NCBI RefSeq assembly: GCF_026210795.1
Contig: NC_089453.1
Coordinates: forward strand, 3,288,501-3,352,500
Source: Rhizophagus irregularis
Taxonomy: Eukaryota > Glomeromycota > Glomeromycetes > Glomerales > Glomeraceae
Direction of reading: 5' to 3'
Length of the DNA stretch: 64,000 bases
This document shows positions 36,619 to 50,023 of the stretch, in pieces. The notes beneath the pieces are model-generated. The model did not search any database and had not been told where the DNA came from. It was given only the letters and a program-made list of their open reading frames with translations. The first letter of the stretch is position 1; each line of letters begins with the position of its first letter. Both the position numbers and the translations under genes were made by a program.

Positions 36619-38524
36619 TTAATTTGCAACATTGCTTTCGTTACTTTCACTATCTTCCGTATCTAGATCCATATTATCTTGCATATTAGGATTTTGAAAT
36701 AAAATTTTGATCGTTCCTAGTTTTAAATCAGTCAAAAATATATCGTAATAATAATCTGTAACTTCAAAATTTGAAATGTTAAGACCAGTATTTACTAACT
36801 GATCAAGCGTAATCCCAATATTAATTAATTTATATATTCTAAAAGCACTTTTCTTTTGTCGCCGTTCAGTTCTAGTATGAATACCTAATTGGGTGCACAT
36901 AAAGTTTCGTTCAAATCTTCTTTGTTCTCTCTCATCATTTGGATGTTTTTCCACTGAAATGATATGTAAATCATTGTAAATATAAACAAGTGACATTCGA
37001 TGATAAAGCTTATAAGCTTTAGTAGCAAGCTCAACTTGTTTAGAATGATTTTTTTGATCGACCCATTGCGTAATTCTTTCCTTAGCAGACTCTTCATCTG
37101 TAATTTGAATTGGTTCTGAAGTCATAACTTTTAAAGCCTGGTTAAAATTTGTGCGAATTTGGTAGTCTTTAATTTCTACTAAAGTCTTGTTCTCAATGGT
37201 TTTTACTACCAAACTATTTAGACTTTTTCCAAAATTAGAATATTTTTTTTTCTTTTCACTTTCTTGTGATTCTGTTATTTAATTTAAAAAATTCAATCAA
37301 ATTATAAAAATTAAAATAAATTTAGAATTATCAATATTTTAATGTCATTTACCTTTGCTAGCAATAACTTTTTTCTCAAAATTTTCAACTACCATATTAC
37401 GACCTTTTTTAATATAAGAATATAGATTGATTAATTATGGTAAATTTATAATATCAATATATTTTAATAAAACAAATAAATTAATATAAGCCATATAAAT
37501 AAATATTATTGCTACTTGAAATTCTTACCTTCTTCCTTTTTTTTCATAAGAGTTATATTAACTTTATTAATCCAAAGTTCAACAAGTAAATAATATTGAT
37601 TAAATTTATCCCAAATTGTATAAGAAGGTAATGTTTTTTCTGCCCATCGTAATTCTTCTATATCAGTTGATTCTTTAATAAGTTCTTCAAAACCAAATTT
37701 TTCATGACAACGTTTATTTAGTGACTCCCAAACATCATCTGGATTGCTTTCTATCGTAAATCCCATTTGATGTAAATCATTTACAAGTATATTAATATGG
37801 TCATTATTTCTTTGTAGTGAAGTATTATCCTCATCTTCACTATCTGAACTAGAAACTATTGTTGAAGAGCTTTTTGACATATTAATTTGGTCGGATTTTC
37901 TTCTGAACTTATTGATTTTTTTCTATTTGCAATTAAGAATTTCATTAAATTGAATTAATCTTTAAAACGTAAAAACTAAATTTAATATGCATTTACATTT
38001 ACCTCAAGATTATGATTATAAATTTGCAATGAATTTAACTCATCATTAAGTTGCTTATTTTTTATTTTTAATTTTTCATAAGTTTTTTCGGCAATTAGCA
38101 ACTTTTCCTAATATAAAATTAAATTATAAAGATAAGCTGCTTAAATTAACGTTAATAAACAAGGTTTATTATATATGTAAACCTTACTTGCAATTGATCT
38201 ATTTTCTTTACATGCTCAACATCGCAATTTTTTTCAGAATCCTAGAAGTTAAATTATTAAAATGATTACCATTTAATACTTTTATTAAAAAATTACAATA
38301 TATATAATTAAAATATTAATTATATGAACCTGATCGGTTATAATATAATTGGAATCTTCAAGGTTAACTGTTATCCTGTCAATACGTTTACCATAAGAAA
38401 TATTTGCAATATTATCTGTTATAGTAACATTACGTAACCGATATTTAGTTCTTCTCCAAATTAGTGATAATGCCTTGCTAATTTGAGTTATGTCATCTTC
38501 ACTTAAGGTAAATATTTCTGCCAT
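36619..38524 (-). CDS. coiled-coil protein of unknown function carried by the KDZ element (483 aa)
   Basis: Six exons: 38,524-38,330, 38,241-38,188, 38,107-38,003, 37,922-37,529, 37,403-37,353 and 37,271-36,619. They total 1,452 nt with all phases matching, so the gene is intact. Order of parts: an N-terminal module starting MAEIFTLSEDDITQISKALS; a Lys/Glu-rich coiled coil at about residues 66-120; a Ser/Asp-rich acidic linker (SSSDSEDED); and a middle module with CHEKFGFEELIKESTDIEEL and AEKTLPSYTIWDKFNQYYLL. Next come a basic segment and a C-terminal module with VYIYNDLHIISVEKHPNDE, FERNFMCTQLGIHTRTERRQ and ILFQNPNMQD, ending in an acidic tail. I recognise no known domain. It lies between the transposase and the HMG-box gene, in the same orientation, which suggests a joint role in the element. 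Confidence 0.75.
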
Positions 38525-38683
38525 ATTTTTGTTATCAATAATACAGACTTGCTTATAATACTCTTAAGAAAAAATAAGGTCATAGTATTTCCTTTTAAAA
38601 ATTTTTGGTTTTATGTATATAATGCATATCCACAATACAAAATATAAAGCTTACCAGTTTAGCTTTTATTTTGAACTTTTAAT

Positions 38684-38800
38684 CAAATAGAGCATAGAGC
38701 AAAAAAAATAGACGTGATGTTTATGGTCAAATAGAGCAAAAAAAAAAATAGACGTGATGTTTATGGTCAAATAGAGCAAAAAAAATAGACGTGATGTTTA
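38684..38800. repeat. three tandem copies of a ~38-bp unit
   Basis: The unit contains TCAAATAGAGCAAAAAAAA and TAGACGTGATGTTTATGG. It lies 160 bp upstream of the coiled-coil gene start (that gene runs to the left) and may be part of its control region. Confidence 0.8.
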
Positions 38801-38869
38801 TTTTATATTCTTAAATGTTTCACAAAATGATACATATTCTGAAGCATTACGCACCTGTGATAAAAATAG

Positions 38870-39310
38870 TTTGCTATTTTTAGTATTGAAAAACGCGTTT
38901 AACTCAATAAACATTTAAGATAATACTAAAAATAGTTTACTATTTTAGTATTGTAAAAACGCGTTTAACTCAATAAACGTTTACTATTTTAGTATTGAAA
39001 AACGCGTTTAACTCAATAAACATTTAAGATAATACTAAAAATAGTTTACTATTTTAATATTGAAAAACGCGTTTAACTCAATAAACGTTTGAGATAATAC
39101 TAAAAATAGTTTACTATTTTAGTATTGAAAAACGCGTTTAACTCAATAAACATTTAAGATACTACTAAAAATAGTTTACTATTTTAATATTGAAAAAACG
39201 CGTTTAATTCAATAATGAGATAATACTAAAAACAGTTTACTATTTTAATATTGAAAAACGCGTTTAACTCAATAAACATTTGAGACTATTTTTATATTTT
39301 TAGTATTGAA
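38870..39310. repeat. ~60-70-bp palindromic tandem array (seven copies) upstream of cargo gene
   Basis: Seven copies of AAACGCGTTTAACTCAATAA (copies near 38,892, 38,952, 39,001, 39,065, 39,127, 39,197 and 39,256) alternate with AATACTAAAAATAGTTTACT-ATTTTAGTATT, which is itself a hairpin. Each copy thus has a small AAACGCGTTT palindrome and a larger A+T hairpin. It is inside the KDZ element, about 350-790 bp upstream of the coiled-coil gene. It may be an enhancer, an origin-like site or a protein-binding array. Confidence 0.85.
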
Positions 39311-39319
39311 AAAACATGT

Positions 39320-42300
39320 TTAATTAGATATCAGACAATAAACTTGTCCCAGATTTATTAGATTTATTTGAGATGATACTAAAATTAGTAAACTATTTTT
39401 ATTACAGGTGTAAAATTATTTACTCCATATTCCAATCTGCAAACATGGTAAATTTTTTGTAGACATTTGTACAGCTTTTTAAATGATTATTTTAACAAAA
39501 TATTGCTAATGTTTCTTTTTTTCTAGATTTTAGGTATTTCTTTAGATGGAATATTGACATTTTGAAAGAATTTATACTAAAATATTTTTTTTTGTTGCTT
39601 CTTTTAATAGAATGTCAAATAACATTTTATTTTATATTTGAACATTTCTATATATGTATTTCTACATTTCAAAGGTATATACCAAAATGTTTTTTTGTTT
39701 TTGAATGAAAAGTTAGCTAATGTTTGTAGGACTACAGAATTTAAGCATGTGAATTTTATTGTTCTTTTACCTTTTAGACATAATTACTTTTTAATCTTGT
39801 TATTTTTTATCTTTGGAATGTGATTTTTGTTGTTCTTCATCTTTGGGAGTAATCATTTTTTTTTTAATATTACATTAAAAAAATATAATTTGACCAGTAC
39901 TCTAAATTATCTCTAAATAAATGTTTATCAAAATGTAAATGCATGAATGAATTACTGAAATAGCTATAATATTAGTGTCTATATCATTGATTTACCTTAT
40001 CACTATTTTCGCATTTTTTATTAATTAAAATATTTGTATTTTTAATAAAATTTCGCTCAAAAACATATAAAAAATTTTAACACAAAAAAATTTTTTTCTG
40101 GGGTCTGAAGACCCCCCAGACCCCCTCCTTAGGCCTTTTTTTTTTTATCATTTATTAATTTTTTTCTCAAATTTATTATTATTATTTTTAATTTTTTATT
40201 ATTTATTTACATTTCTTATTCATTGTAAAACGTGAAAGCTACAATAAAATAAAAATAAGTAATAATATTATTAGTATAGTAATATTATTCATATATACAG
40301 TTTTTAAAAAAAGTAATCAGAACTATAAAAAATGCAAAAAATAAAGAATCATAATTAGAATACCTTTAAATTTTGCAAATTTGTTAAAATTTTAAAAAAT
40401 ACTTAAATACTTACTTAAATATTGTCAATCTGCCTATATTTTTATTAAAAAAACTATAAACATAAAGGGTTAATTTATTGAAAAATTTGTTTTGCTAGTT
40501 TTTTATTAAATTAAAATTAAAATTGACTCAAAATTTAAATTTTTAAAATTAAGATAAATTTAAATATATTAAACTTAAATTAATATTTTTTTTATTTATT
40601 TATTTTGAAAATTATTGATTAAAACTAAATATAAATGTTGATCATCATGATTAATTTTAATATATTAAACTTAAATTAATAATTTTTTTTTTATTTATTT
40701 TGAAAATTATTGATTAAAACTAAATATAAATGTTGATCATCATGATATTTTCAATAACTATCAAATAATAAAGTGTTAAACTTTTTTTAATAAAATTGAT
40801 AGTATAAATCAAAATTTTAATTATTCAATTTTTAATAAACTGGCAAATTGAATGCTTTATAAAAATTTAATATTTTTCATAGCTTAAATTTTTAACAAAT
40901 TTTTTTTCAAGATAGAAGGTTGAAATTTTATACACATAAAGTTTGTAACTTTGTATATTTAATAACAAATTTATAAAATTTGAAGAAGCCCTAATCACCA
41001 GTTTTTTATTTTTTTGCATTTTTTTTTGTAATTCTAATTTCTAAATACTTTTTTTGAGGAATGTAAATAGGTTTTTGTTAATTGTATATTTATAAAATGT
41101 ATTGCATATTATTATACATTACTGTACATCATCATACATTGGTCACTATATAATGCATATTTTCTTTATGCTTAAAATAGACAACATTAATACTAATGCA
41201 TATGATTATAAGTTTTCTAGTCAATCCTTTTTAAAAAATTTTAACCAGGCTTTTATTTTTTTTAATAAGTATTAGGGTAGTATGGTTTTGTTTAATAAAT
41301 TTGTTAGAGAATTTTTTTAAGAATTATTTCATTGGAATTTTTTTTAGGAATTTGTTTTACTAATAGTTCTTTTGTCAGAAGATAAATTTTATAATTTGAA
41401 TAAATTTATAATTTTAATTATTGTTTTAATAAATATTAAAAAATAAATTACTAATATGTGAAAAAATCAAAAAAAGGATACAAATTTAAAAACAGTTTGT
41501 AATGAGTAAAAAAAAATGCTTTTTATAGCAATTATTGTTATACTTCTAATCTTTTTAAAGGTTTCTGCTATCTATTTTGTAATTGATATCTTTATATACC
41601 ACAATAAAAAAAGCAAAGACAAATTGTCTATTGTCCATATAGCTTATTTATTAGAATTCTATTTTAGCTTAAATTCTTTTAATTTTATCTTTAGTTAATC
41701 TGTTATGTAATTTAATTTTATTTTCATTATCTATTTCAGATTTTTTTTAATTTTATTTCATAATAATATTTTTTAATTTATCTTTAATTAATTATTAATA
41801 ACCTTTTTTGTATTATTTAGTTTCAGATTTTTTTTAATTTTACTAATTTTATTATATTTGTAATTTATTATTTTCTTAAATTTATAGTTAATTTACCTGA
41901 ATAATTCTTTTAAATTATTTTAGCATTTTTATTTTTATTTTTATGACACTTTTATTTTATTTTTTTAACTCCATTTATTTAATTTTATTTAATTAAATTT
42001 ATTTACTGTTTAATAATTTTAAAAATACTAATATCTTCATAATAAAAAAATCAACATTAAAGGAAAAAAAATTAGTATTTTAAATTTGAATATTAGGAAT
42101 TTAAATGCATATTATTTAGTGTGTTAAAAGCATATTTTTCATACAATAATTACTAGTAATTTAATCAGTTGATAATTATTATTTAATAAATAGATAAAAG
42201 TTTATTAAATATATCTAAATTTGAGTTTTATAGCAAGTTTACTTTTTTTGTTATCTAAAATATGGCTGCTTTAGCTTGGATGCAAAAGTATTGATCTTGA

Positions 42301-42783
42301 CCAATCAGATGGTATTTTCTTGACACATCAAGGAATTTCTTATAATTCCTAGTACCCATTAAAATTTAAAACCTTGATCTTTTATTTTTATTAATTAAAA
42401 AAGGCATTTGAATGCCATCATTTAAAAAAATAAATTATACAGATATATCATTAAATAAATTTTTTTCTAAGTATTTTTTAACAAATAATAATAAATAACA
42501 ATGAGTTCACATAATAATAATCATTATTGAAATTTTTTTTAATTTTTTTTCTAATAGTATAAACTGGTATGCAAGAAAAATTCATACAAAATTTTCTTTT
42601 TTTATAATATATAATACAATAATATGTATAAATTTATTGTTGTGTATACTATGCTAAATATTCAAATAAATCACAAAATGAAAAAGTAAAAATGTCCAAC
42701 TGAGGTAAAAGTTCTGGTATCCACCTCTTTCAATATTTTTATAATCATTATATTATTACTTCTTTCTGTTCTTTAATTTTATC
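39320..42783. other. A+T-rich spacer inside the KDZ element
   Basis: No coding gene was recognised on either strand in this 3.4-kb stretch. It holds a GC-rich hairpin at 40,100-40,115 (GGGGTCT-GA-AGACCCC, then another AGACCCC). It also holds a tandem duplication of about 95 bp at about 40,563-40,744 (each copy ends AAATGTTGATCATCATGA). It may be the decayed remains of further cargo. Confidence 0.5.
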
Positions 42784-45700
42784 TTAATCTTCATTTTCCT
42801 CTTCTTTATTTTCTTTTTCTTCACTCTCCTCTTCTTCACTCTCCTCTTCTTCATTTTCTTCTTCCTTATCCTCTACTTCCTCATTCTCTTCTTCATATCT
42901 TTCTTCTTCATCTTCCTCAATAAAGTTAAAATCCTCATCATAAATAATATTTTGATTATTATCATCGTCTCCAAAAATCTTATTTTTCATATTTTTAGCT
43001 ATTTCTAAATTTAATGATATCTTATCTAACTCTTTCATTAAATTGCAATATATTCCATCCTAAAATAATAAAATTTATTAATTTATTAATAAAGTAATTC
43101 AATCATATAAATTTATTTACCTTTTTTTCCTGAAATTTAATAGCTTTTTCAATGAGTTCCTTTTGTTCTAACCAAAAAATAACAAGTCTTGTAATTTCAG
43201 ATTTGACAAGTTCTTGCTCTTCTTTACTTCTATTAAGGTTATTGAAATTTTGTATTGCATTGTACATAATAATTCGTGGTATATTGCAATTTTCATCTAA
43301 AATAATATCTAGTGATATCCAAAAATTAGATTGATTATCTAAAACATTCTTGATTGATGCTGTTAGATATTTTTTCTTTTGTGTAGACGATAAAAATTCT
43401 CTTGTTTGATTATAATTTTCAATTGTCTTATTTATATTGGTTAATGCATTAGCATTCAAATTTTTAATTTTTGATGCTAACTTTTGACCTTTTAAAAATA
43501 ATATTATAATTAATATATAATTAACAATTTATACATTACATATAAAAAAATTTTATTACCTTTGTGAAATTCATTATATAAATAAGATGAATTGAATAAA
43601 TATTCATTTCTTTCTTTTCTCAATCCATCAATAAATTTAGATAGTTGATTAATACAATAAAATTCAAGATATGCACTATATTTTGAATCCATAGGATCCC
43701 ACCGATGTGTTTTAGGTATACTTAATGATATTTCATAATTTTCAATTTTTTTAAGTATATTATCATGTTTTTTTCTTAAAAGTTCTTTCTTCTTTATATT
43801 ATTAATCTTTGTAGTTTCAATGCTAATAGTAGAATTATAAAATTTTAGTATTCTATTAATAATTGCAAATTATTACAATATATAATGCAATACACTAACT
43901 TAATACTTCTTAATTCCATTAATAATTCAAAGTATGCATGTTCTCCTTCTAAATGATGCTTAAATGCTAATGGTAAAAAAATATTAGTTATATACAATCT
44001 AACATATTTTAATAATAATATTTATACTGTACCATATTCAGAAGTCTTTTGTTTTTCTATTGTTTCTTCAATTAACTTGAAATCTATATTATGTTGTTGA
44101 TTTAGAAGACTTAATTTTTCTAATGATTCATGTTCTACTTTTTTTGCATTTTTGTATCTCTTGAACAGATTATTTGCTATAATAAATAAATAATAATTAG
44201 TAATTTACTTTTAGAAAATAATTATAATCGATAATATACATTTCAAACCTAATTTTTCTACAGATTTTTGATAATGAAATTCAAGTGCTGTTCCTATAAT
44301 ATCCAATCTATGACCAAATTTCATATATTTAGTAGTTTTGGCAAATTTACCAAGGTAAGACCACAATCTCTCCAGTGATTCACCATCAGTAAGACCTACT
44401 GATTTAATTACCCTTGGATGGTATTTTTGTTGGCATTTTGATGTATGGGCATATGCATGAAATATAGAAACTGCCCATGTAAATCTTTCACGATAAGGGT
44501 AAAGGATATTGTTTGGATTGGCAATATGAGCATCAAGAAAACAAGCAATATCATATAAAAATATAAATTTCTGATTTGATTTTGAAAATTGCTGTTGAAA
44601 ATGATCAATTAAACATTCTGCTAGAACATATCTAATTAAATTATTTAATAATTATTAAATTAATATGAATAATAATATTATAATAGTCAAATTTATTTAT
44701 TACCTTTCACCCATATTACGCAAATTTAAAAATTTTAAGGGAATTCCATGCCGACATGTACTTCCAAATATTCCTGTATCATCTAAATGTTTAAATTTTT
44801 GAAGAGATTTTATTTGGTTAGTGGCCTTAAAATTGGATTCACATGATGTTGGCCCGGTCTATTTTTTTAAAATAAATAAATAAATAAATAAATAAAAATT
44901 AAAAATCTGATATATGTTAATAAATATATTAACAACTTATATAGCTTATAAATAAATTAATATTTACCTCGGATTTATTGTTATTATTCATTAAGTGAAT
45001 ATTAGTAGTTGAAGCTTGATTATTTGATAACAACCAACATCTAAAATTATCTTCAGAAATAATAAATCTATCATTAACTAATCGATTTTCAACATCATTT
45101 CCCGCACTTTTTAATCTTTTTAGCTGAAAGTTTCCATCAAATGCTATAATAGTATTTGAATTTTCTTCATTTGGCTAAATAAAAGTTGTAAAAATATTAT
45201 AGTTAGCTTTTATTAATTATATTGATTAATGTTTTAATAAAATATTGGTCTAAAGAATGAATATAATATTTTTATACTATAAATATGAATTATTTATTTT
45301 GTTATAAATAAGTAAAAATAAAAATATACTTGTGGACATGCAGGACATCCAAACTCATTATCATTATTTTTATAAGCTTTTCTAAAATTAGTCTGAATTC
45401 TTGATTTCAATCCAAGATATTGATGAAATGAAGAAATAAATGAATGATATATATTCTACAAATTATATAAAATTAGAATTATTACAATAAAATTTTAATA
45501 TATAAAGCTGAAAAACTTACTTGTGTTATAATTTGTTTACTTTGTAATGCTTCTAAAACTTTGCAAAATGCCAAATATGGCACATGTGCTTCAAAAAGTA
45601 ATTTATAATAAAGTTCAAATACTTCAAAATCAAAAGCAAGTGAAGGGTTGCAAGGTGTTGCAGGAAATAATCCATTTTTGATTAATGAATTTACATTTCC

Positions 45701-46570
45701 ATCACATGCTGGAAGCTGAATATAAAACCATCCTAAAATATAAACAATTAGAATTATAAATTATTAAATAACTGAAGTTTAGAAAAATTAAAGTTACTTT
45801 AGTTACCTTTTAATGTAATTGTTAAAATTCTAATTATAGAATGCTCACAATTTCCTTCACATAATTGTGGCAATTTTACATCATTTGATTGAATTTGAAA
45901 ATTTTCAAATATAAGAGTACGATGAAATAAATTGACCTTGTGATGAAAAATATTAAAACATGAATTACAATAAAATATTTTTGTTCCACAATCCAAGCAC
46001 CTTAATACAGCCAAATTATTACAATTAATGCAAGTTGCATTGCTTGGAATTGCTTCATTTTCTAACATAATATTATAAATATCATCCATCCCCATTTTCC
46101 AATTTGTTGAAAGTGTAATTTGTCTTTGTTGATAACTAATATTTTTGTGATTGGATTTATTATCAGCAAATTCTATTTCACCAGTATTTTCATATTCATC
46201 ATTCTTTGCTTCTAAAATTTGCTTAACTTGAAGTTTTGTATAACTGGATGCTTTATACTTATTTATTCCTTTAGAAAATTTATTGTTTATAACTCTTCCA
46301 GCATCTTTATTATTAAAGGAAACTCTATAAGGTCTATAAAATTTTGGTCCTTTAAATGTAAAATAAAGCGGAAAATTGTTATTACATCTTAAAAAATTTA
46401 AACTTTAATTATATTGACTGACCTTTTTTTGTTTTAGTATTAAGAGTATTTTTCTCAAAATTCATAGAATTTATCTCTTTAACCTTAAATTTAATAAATA
46501 AAGATGTTTATATTAGTATTCATAAATTATTTTTAACATTATTAAAACATACTTTGTTGAAATCTGACAT
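42784..46570 (-). CDS. KDZ-type (Kyakuja-Dileera-Zisupton) DDE transposase
   Basis: A gene of many exons, about 1,000 residues. The start ATG is at 46,570 (MSDFNK, then an intron). Exon 4 has a CxC-type zinc module, CINC-x8-CLDCGTKIFYC-x2-C-x4-H (about 45,955-46,045). Next come YIQLPACDGNVNSLIKNGLFPATP (split by no intron, about 45,655-45,735), a CPACPQ pair, and AFDGNFQLKR with the first catalytic Asp (codon at 45,136-45,138). Then come TGIFGSTCRHGIPL, FLYDIACFLDAHI with the second Asp (44,550-44,552), and FHAYAHTSKCQQKYHPR. GLTDGESLERLWSYLG carries the catalytic Glu (44,379-44,381). The C-terminus is helical and ends in a Glu-rich tail. This order is diagnostic of KDZ transposases. It would cut and paste the surrounding element. 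No frame break was found, though a few splice sites towards the 3' end are not certain. Confidence 0.93.
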
Positions 46571-46794
46571 TTTATTAATTAAAAAAAATCGAAAAAGATC
46601 AATTATTAAGATAATCTCTTTATATGATATTAATGAATGATCGGCAAACAAAAATGCAAATCCAACTGTTACCTACGTAAATGATCATAAGATTAATATG
46701 AATTATGGAAAATGATATATGAATGTAGTCTATTTAATTAAGATACAACATATAGATAAAAATAATCTCTAATAATTAAATCCAAAAATGTGAG

Positions 46795-49265
46795 GCAACT
46801 CAAGTAATGAAGACAAAATGTTTTTAAAATTATGAAAACACAAGTTACAAGGATACAATATCTTCAAATTATTACAAGGATAAAAATATCCTCAAAATTA
46901 TGAGGATAGCAATATCATTAAAATTACAAGGACAAAAATGGCCTCAAATTTACAAGTACAGCAATGTATATTCTCAAAATCTACAAGTACAACAATGTTC
47001 TCAAAATTATAAGGATAGCAATATTATCAAAATTATAAAGACAAAAATGTCCTCAAAATTATGAGGACAGCAATATCATCAAAATTATGAGAACAATAAT
47101 ATATATTATCAAAATTATGAGGACTAAAATGTTCTCATTACAAGGACATCAAATTTATAAGGACAACAATGTCTCAAAATTATGGGGACAGCAATATCAT
47201 TAAAATTATAAGAACAAAAACATTCTCAAATTACAAGGATAAAAATGTCCTCAAATTATGAGAATAGCAATAACATTAATATTATGAGGACAATAATATC
47301 ATCAAAATTATGAGGACAAAAATGTCCTCAAAATTATAAGGACAAAAATGTCCTCAAAATTATGAGGATATATAGCAATATCATCAAAATTATGAGAACA
47401 ATAATATATATTATCAAAATTATGAGGACTAAAATGTCCTTAAATTGCAAGGACATCAAATTTATAAGGACAACAATGTATGTTCTAAATCTACAAAAAC
47501 AACAATGTCTCAAAATTATGGGGACAGCAATATCATTAAAATTATATGGACAAAAACATCCTCAAATTACAAGGATAAAAATGTCCTCAAATTATGAGAA
47601 TAGCAATAACATTAATATTATGAGGACAATAATATCATCAAAATTATGAGGACAAAAATGTCCTCAAAATTATAAGGACAAAAATGTCCTCAAAATTATA
47701 AGGACAAAAATGTCCTCAAAATTATGAGGATAGCAATATCATCAAAATTATGAGAACAATAATATATATTATCAAAATTATGAGGACTAAAATGTCCTTA
47801 AATTGCAAGGACATCAAATTTATAAGGACAGCAATGTATGTTCTAAATCTACAAAAACAACAATGTCTCAAAATTATGGGGACAGCAATATCATTAAAAT
47901 TATAAGGACAACAACATCCTCAAATTACAAGGACAAAAATGTCCTCAAATTATGAGAACAGCAATAACATTAATATTATGAGGACAATAATATCATCAAA
48001 ATTATGAGGACAAAAATGTCCTAAAAATTATGAGGATAGCAATATCATCAAAATTATGAGGACAAAAATGTCCTCAAAATTATGAGGATAGCAATATCAT
48101 CAAAATTATGAGGACAAAAATGTCCTCAAAATTATGAGGATAGCAATATCATCAAAATTATGAGAACAATAATATATATTATCAAAATTATGAGGACTAA
48201 AATGTCCTTAAATTGCAAGGACATCAAATTTATAAGGACAACAATGTATGTTCTAAATCTACAAAAACAACAATGTCTCAAAATTATGGGGACAGCAATA
48301 TCATTAAAATTATATGGACAACAACATCCTCAAATTACAAGGACAAAAATGTCCTCAAATTATGAGAACAGCAATAACATTAATATTATGAGGAAAATAA
48401 TATCATCAAAATTATGAGGACAAAAATGTCCTCAAAATTATGAGGACAACAATATCATCCAAATTATGAGGACAAAAATATCATCAAAATTATGAGGACA
48501 AAATATCATGAGAACAAAAATGTTCTCAAATTTACAAGGACAACAATGTATGTATGTTCTCAAAATTTACAAGGACAACAATGTTCTCAAAATTATAAGA
48601 ATAGCAATATTATCAAAATTACAAGGACAAAAATGTCCTCAAACTTATAAGAACAGTAGAGGACAGCAATATCATTAAAATTACGAGAACAATAATATTA
48701 TCAAAATTATGAGGACAAATATGTCAGGACATCAAATTTATAAGGACAACAATGCATGTTCTCAAAATCCACAAAGACAACAATGTCCTGAGGACAGCAA
48801 AATCTTCAAAATTATAAGGACAAGAATGTCCTCAAATTACAAGAACAAAAATGTCCTCAAATTTACAAGGGCAATGGTATTCTCAAAATTTACAAGGACA
48901 ACAGTGTCCTCAATATTTACAAGGACAACTATGTCCTCAATATTATGAGGTCAAACATGTCCTCAACTTACGAAGACAACAATGTCCTCAAGATTATGAG
49001 GACAAACATGTCCTCAAAATTTACAAGGACAACAATGTTCTCGGACAAATATGTCCTCAAAATTTACAAGGACAGCAATGTCCTCAAGATTACGAGGACA
49101 AAAATGTCCTCAAAATTTACAAGGACAGCAATGTCCTCAAGATTATGAGGACAAAAATCTCTTCAAAATTTACAAGGACAACAATGCCCTCAAAATTATG
49201 AGGACAAAAATGTCCTCAAATTTATTAAGACAATAATGTCCTTAAGTTACGAAGATAAAATGTCT
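46795..49265. repeat. right-arm palindromic tandem array
   Basis: The inverse of the left array: units of ATTATGAGGACAAAAATGTC-CTCAAA type, regular from about 48,850 to 49,220 and more varied inward. It includes a higher-order repeat of about 350-450 bp; the block starting TATATATTATCAAAATTATG recurs at about 47,405, 47,765 and 48,175. It is about 0.3 kb longer than the left array. Open frames across it are repeat read-through. Confidence 0.92.
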
Positions 49266-49397
49266 ACACTTATAAGGTCACATGATCACTGCTTAGTATT
49301 GGCCAATAAAAACCGTGGTTTCCATGGAGGATATAACCTATGCATTTGAGACATGATGGATAAGGTTATATCCTTTGCCGATCAGGCGAATGGGGTG
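49266..49397. repeat. unique outer part of the right terminal inverted repeat
   Basis: The inverse of 31,962-32,093 with about two differences. Ends GGGGTG. Confidence 0.9.
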
Positions 49398-49405
49398 CAT
49401 CTAAT
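49398..49405. repeat. right target-site duplication CATCTAAT
   Basis: Identical to the octamer at 31,954-31,961. Confidence 0.95.
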
Positions 49406-50014
49406 AATCAATTCATCAATGTAATATATGAAAATCCCTGCGCCTGATCTATTCCTTATTTATCTGTTATTATTACACTAAATTGCTAAGTACCACACAG
49501 AATGTAATTTATGATGTAATAATTTCTTTCATTTATTTTTTTTTATTAACCATTACCCATATATTTTGTTCAAACTTATATTACTTATATTTGCGATCAT
49601 TATTATAATTCTACAGAAATTCTTCTCTTAGATATGACTTTTTTTTGTAGAAATAATAAGTTGAATGATTTCTTAATCTTTCACGCTCGTTACTCACCAA
49701 TTATTTAAAATAAATTCAAATTAAAAAAATTGACCTTTCATCAATCATGTTCATATTAATTTTTAAGTAAGATTTAAAAATAACAATAAATTAATAGTCT
49801 ATTAAATAACAACCATTGATTTTGTTTATCAAATTATTTGAAATATTAATCAATAACAAGGATACTCATTTCATTAAGTATGACAATCAAATTTGTTAAA
49901 CATAAATTGTATTCGCTGAAAAAAAAAAAATAAATAAAGTAAAATTTTAATTTTAAGTTATACTAAATATAGAAAGTACAATAATAAATCGTAGTATATT
50001 TTTCTTTTATTGGT
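49406..50014. other. intergenic, nothing recognised
   Basis: A+T-rich stretch between the giant element and the Mutator-like MITE. No gene or repeat was identified. Confidence 0.5.
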
Positions 50015-50023
50015 TATGAGGCG

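Larger units (their letters stand above)
31962..49397. mobile_element. 17.4-kb KDZ-type DNA transposon with satellite-like terminal inverted repeats
   Basis: The ends are inverted copies that start CACCCCATTCGCCTGATCGG. Over the outer 200 or so bases the two arms differ at only about three positions, so insertion or homogenisation is recent. The exact 8-bp duplication CATCTAAT flanks both ends, a size reported for Zisupton-type elements. Behind the ends lie arrays of a short palindromic repeat, about 2.2 kb on the left and 2.5 kb on the right. Three minus-strand genes occupy the inside: an HMG-box-like protein, a coiled-coil protein and a KDZ-type transposase. A 4.2-kb A+T-rich spacer separates the last two. 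The transposase keeps its catalytic motifs, so the unit may be autonomous. I see no TET/JBP gene, a cargo known from some mushroom KDZ elements. Confidence 0.92.

Noticed and set aside
47362-49236. Plus-strand open frames in the right arm
   Set aside because: The same array read on the other strand; not genes.
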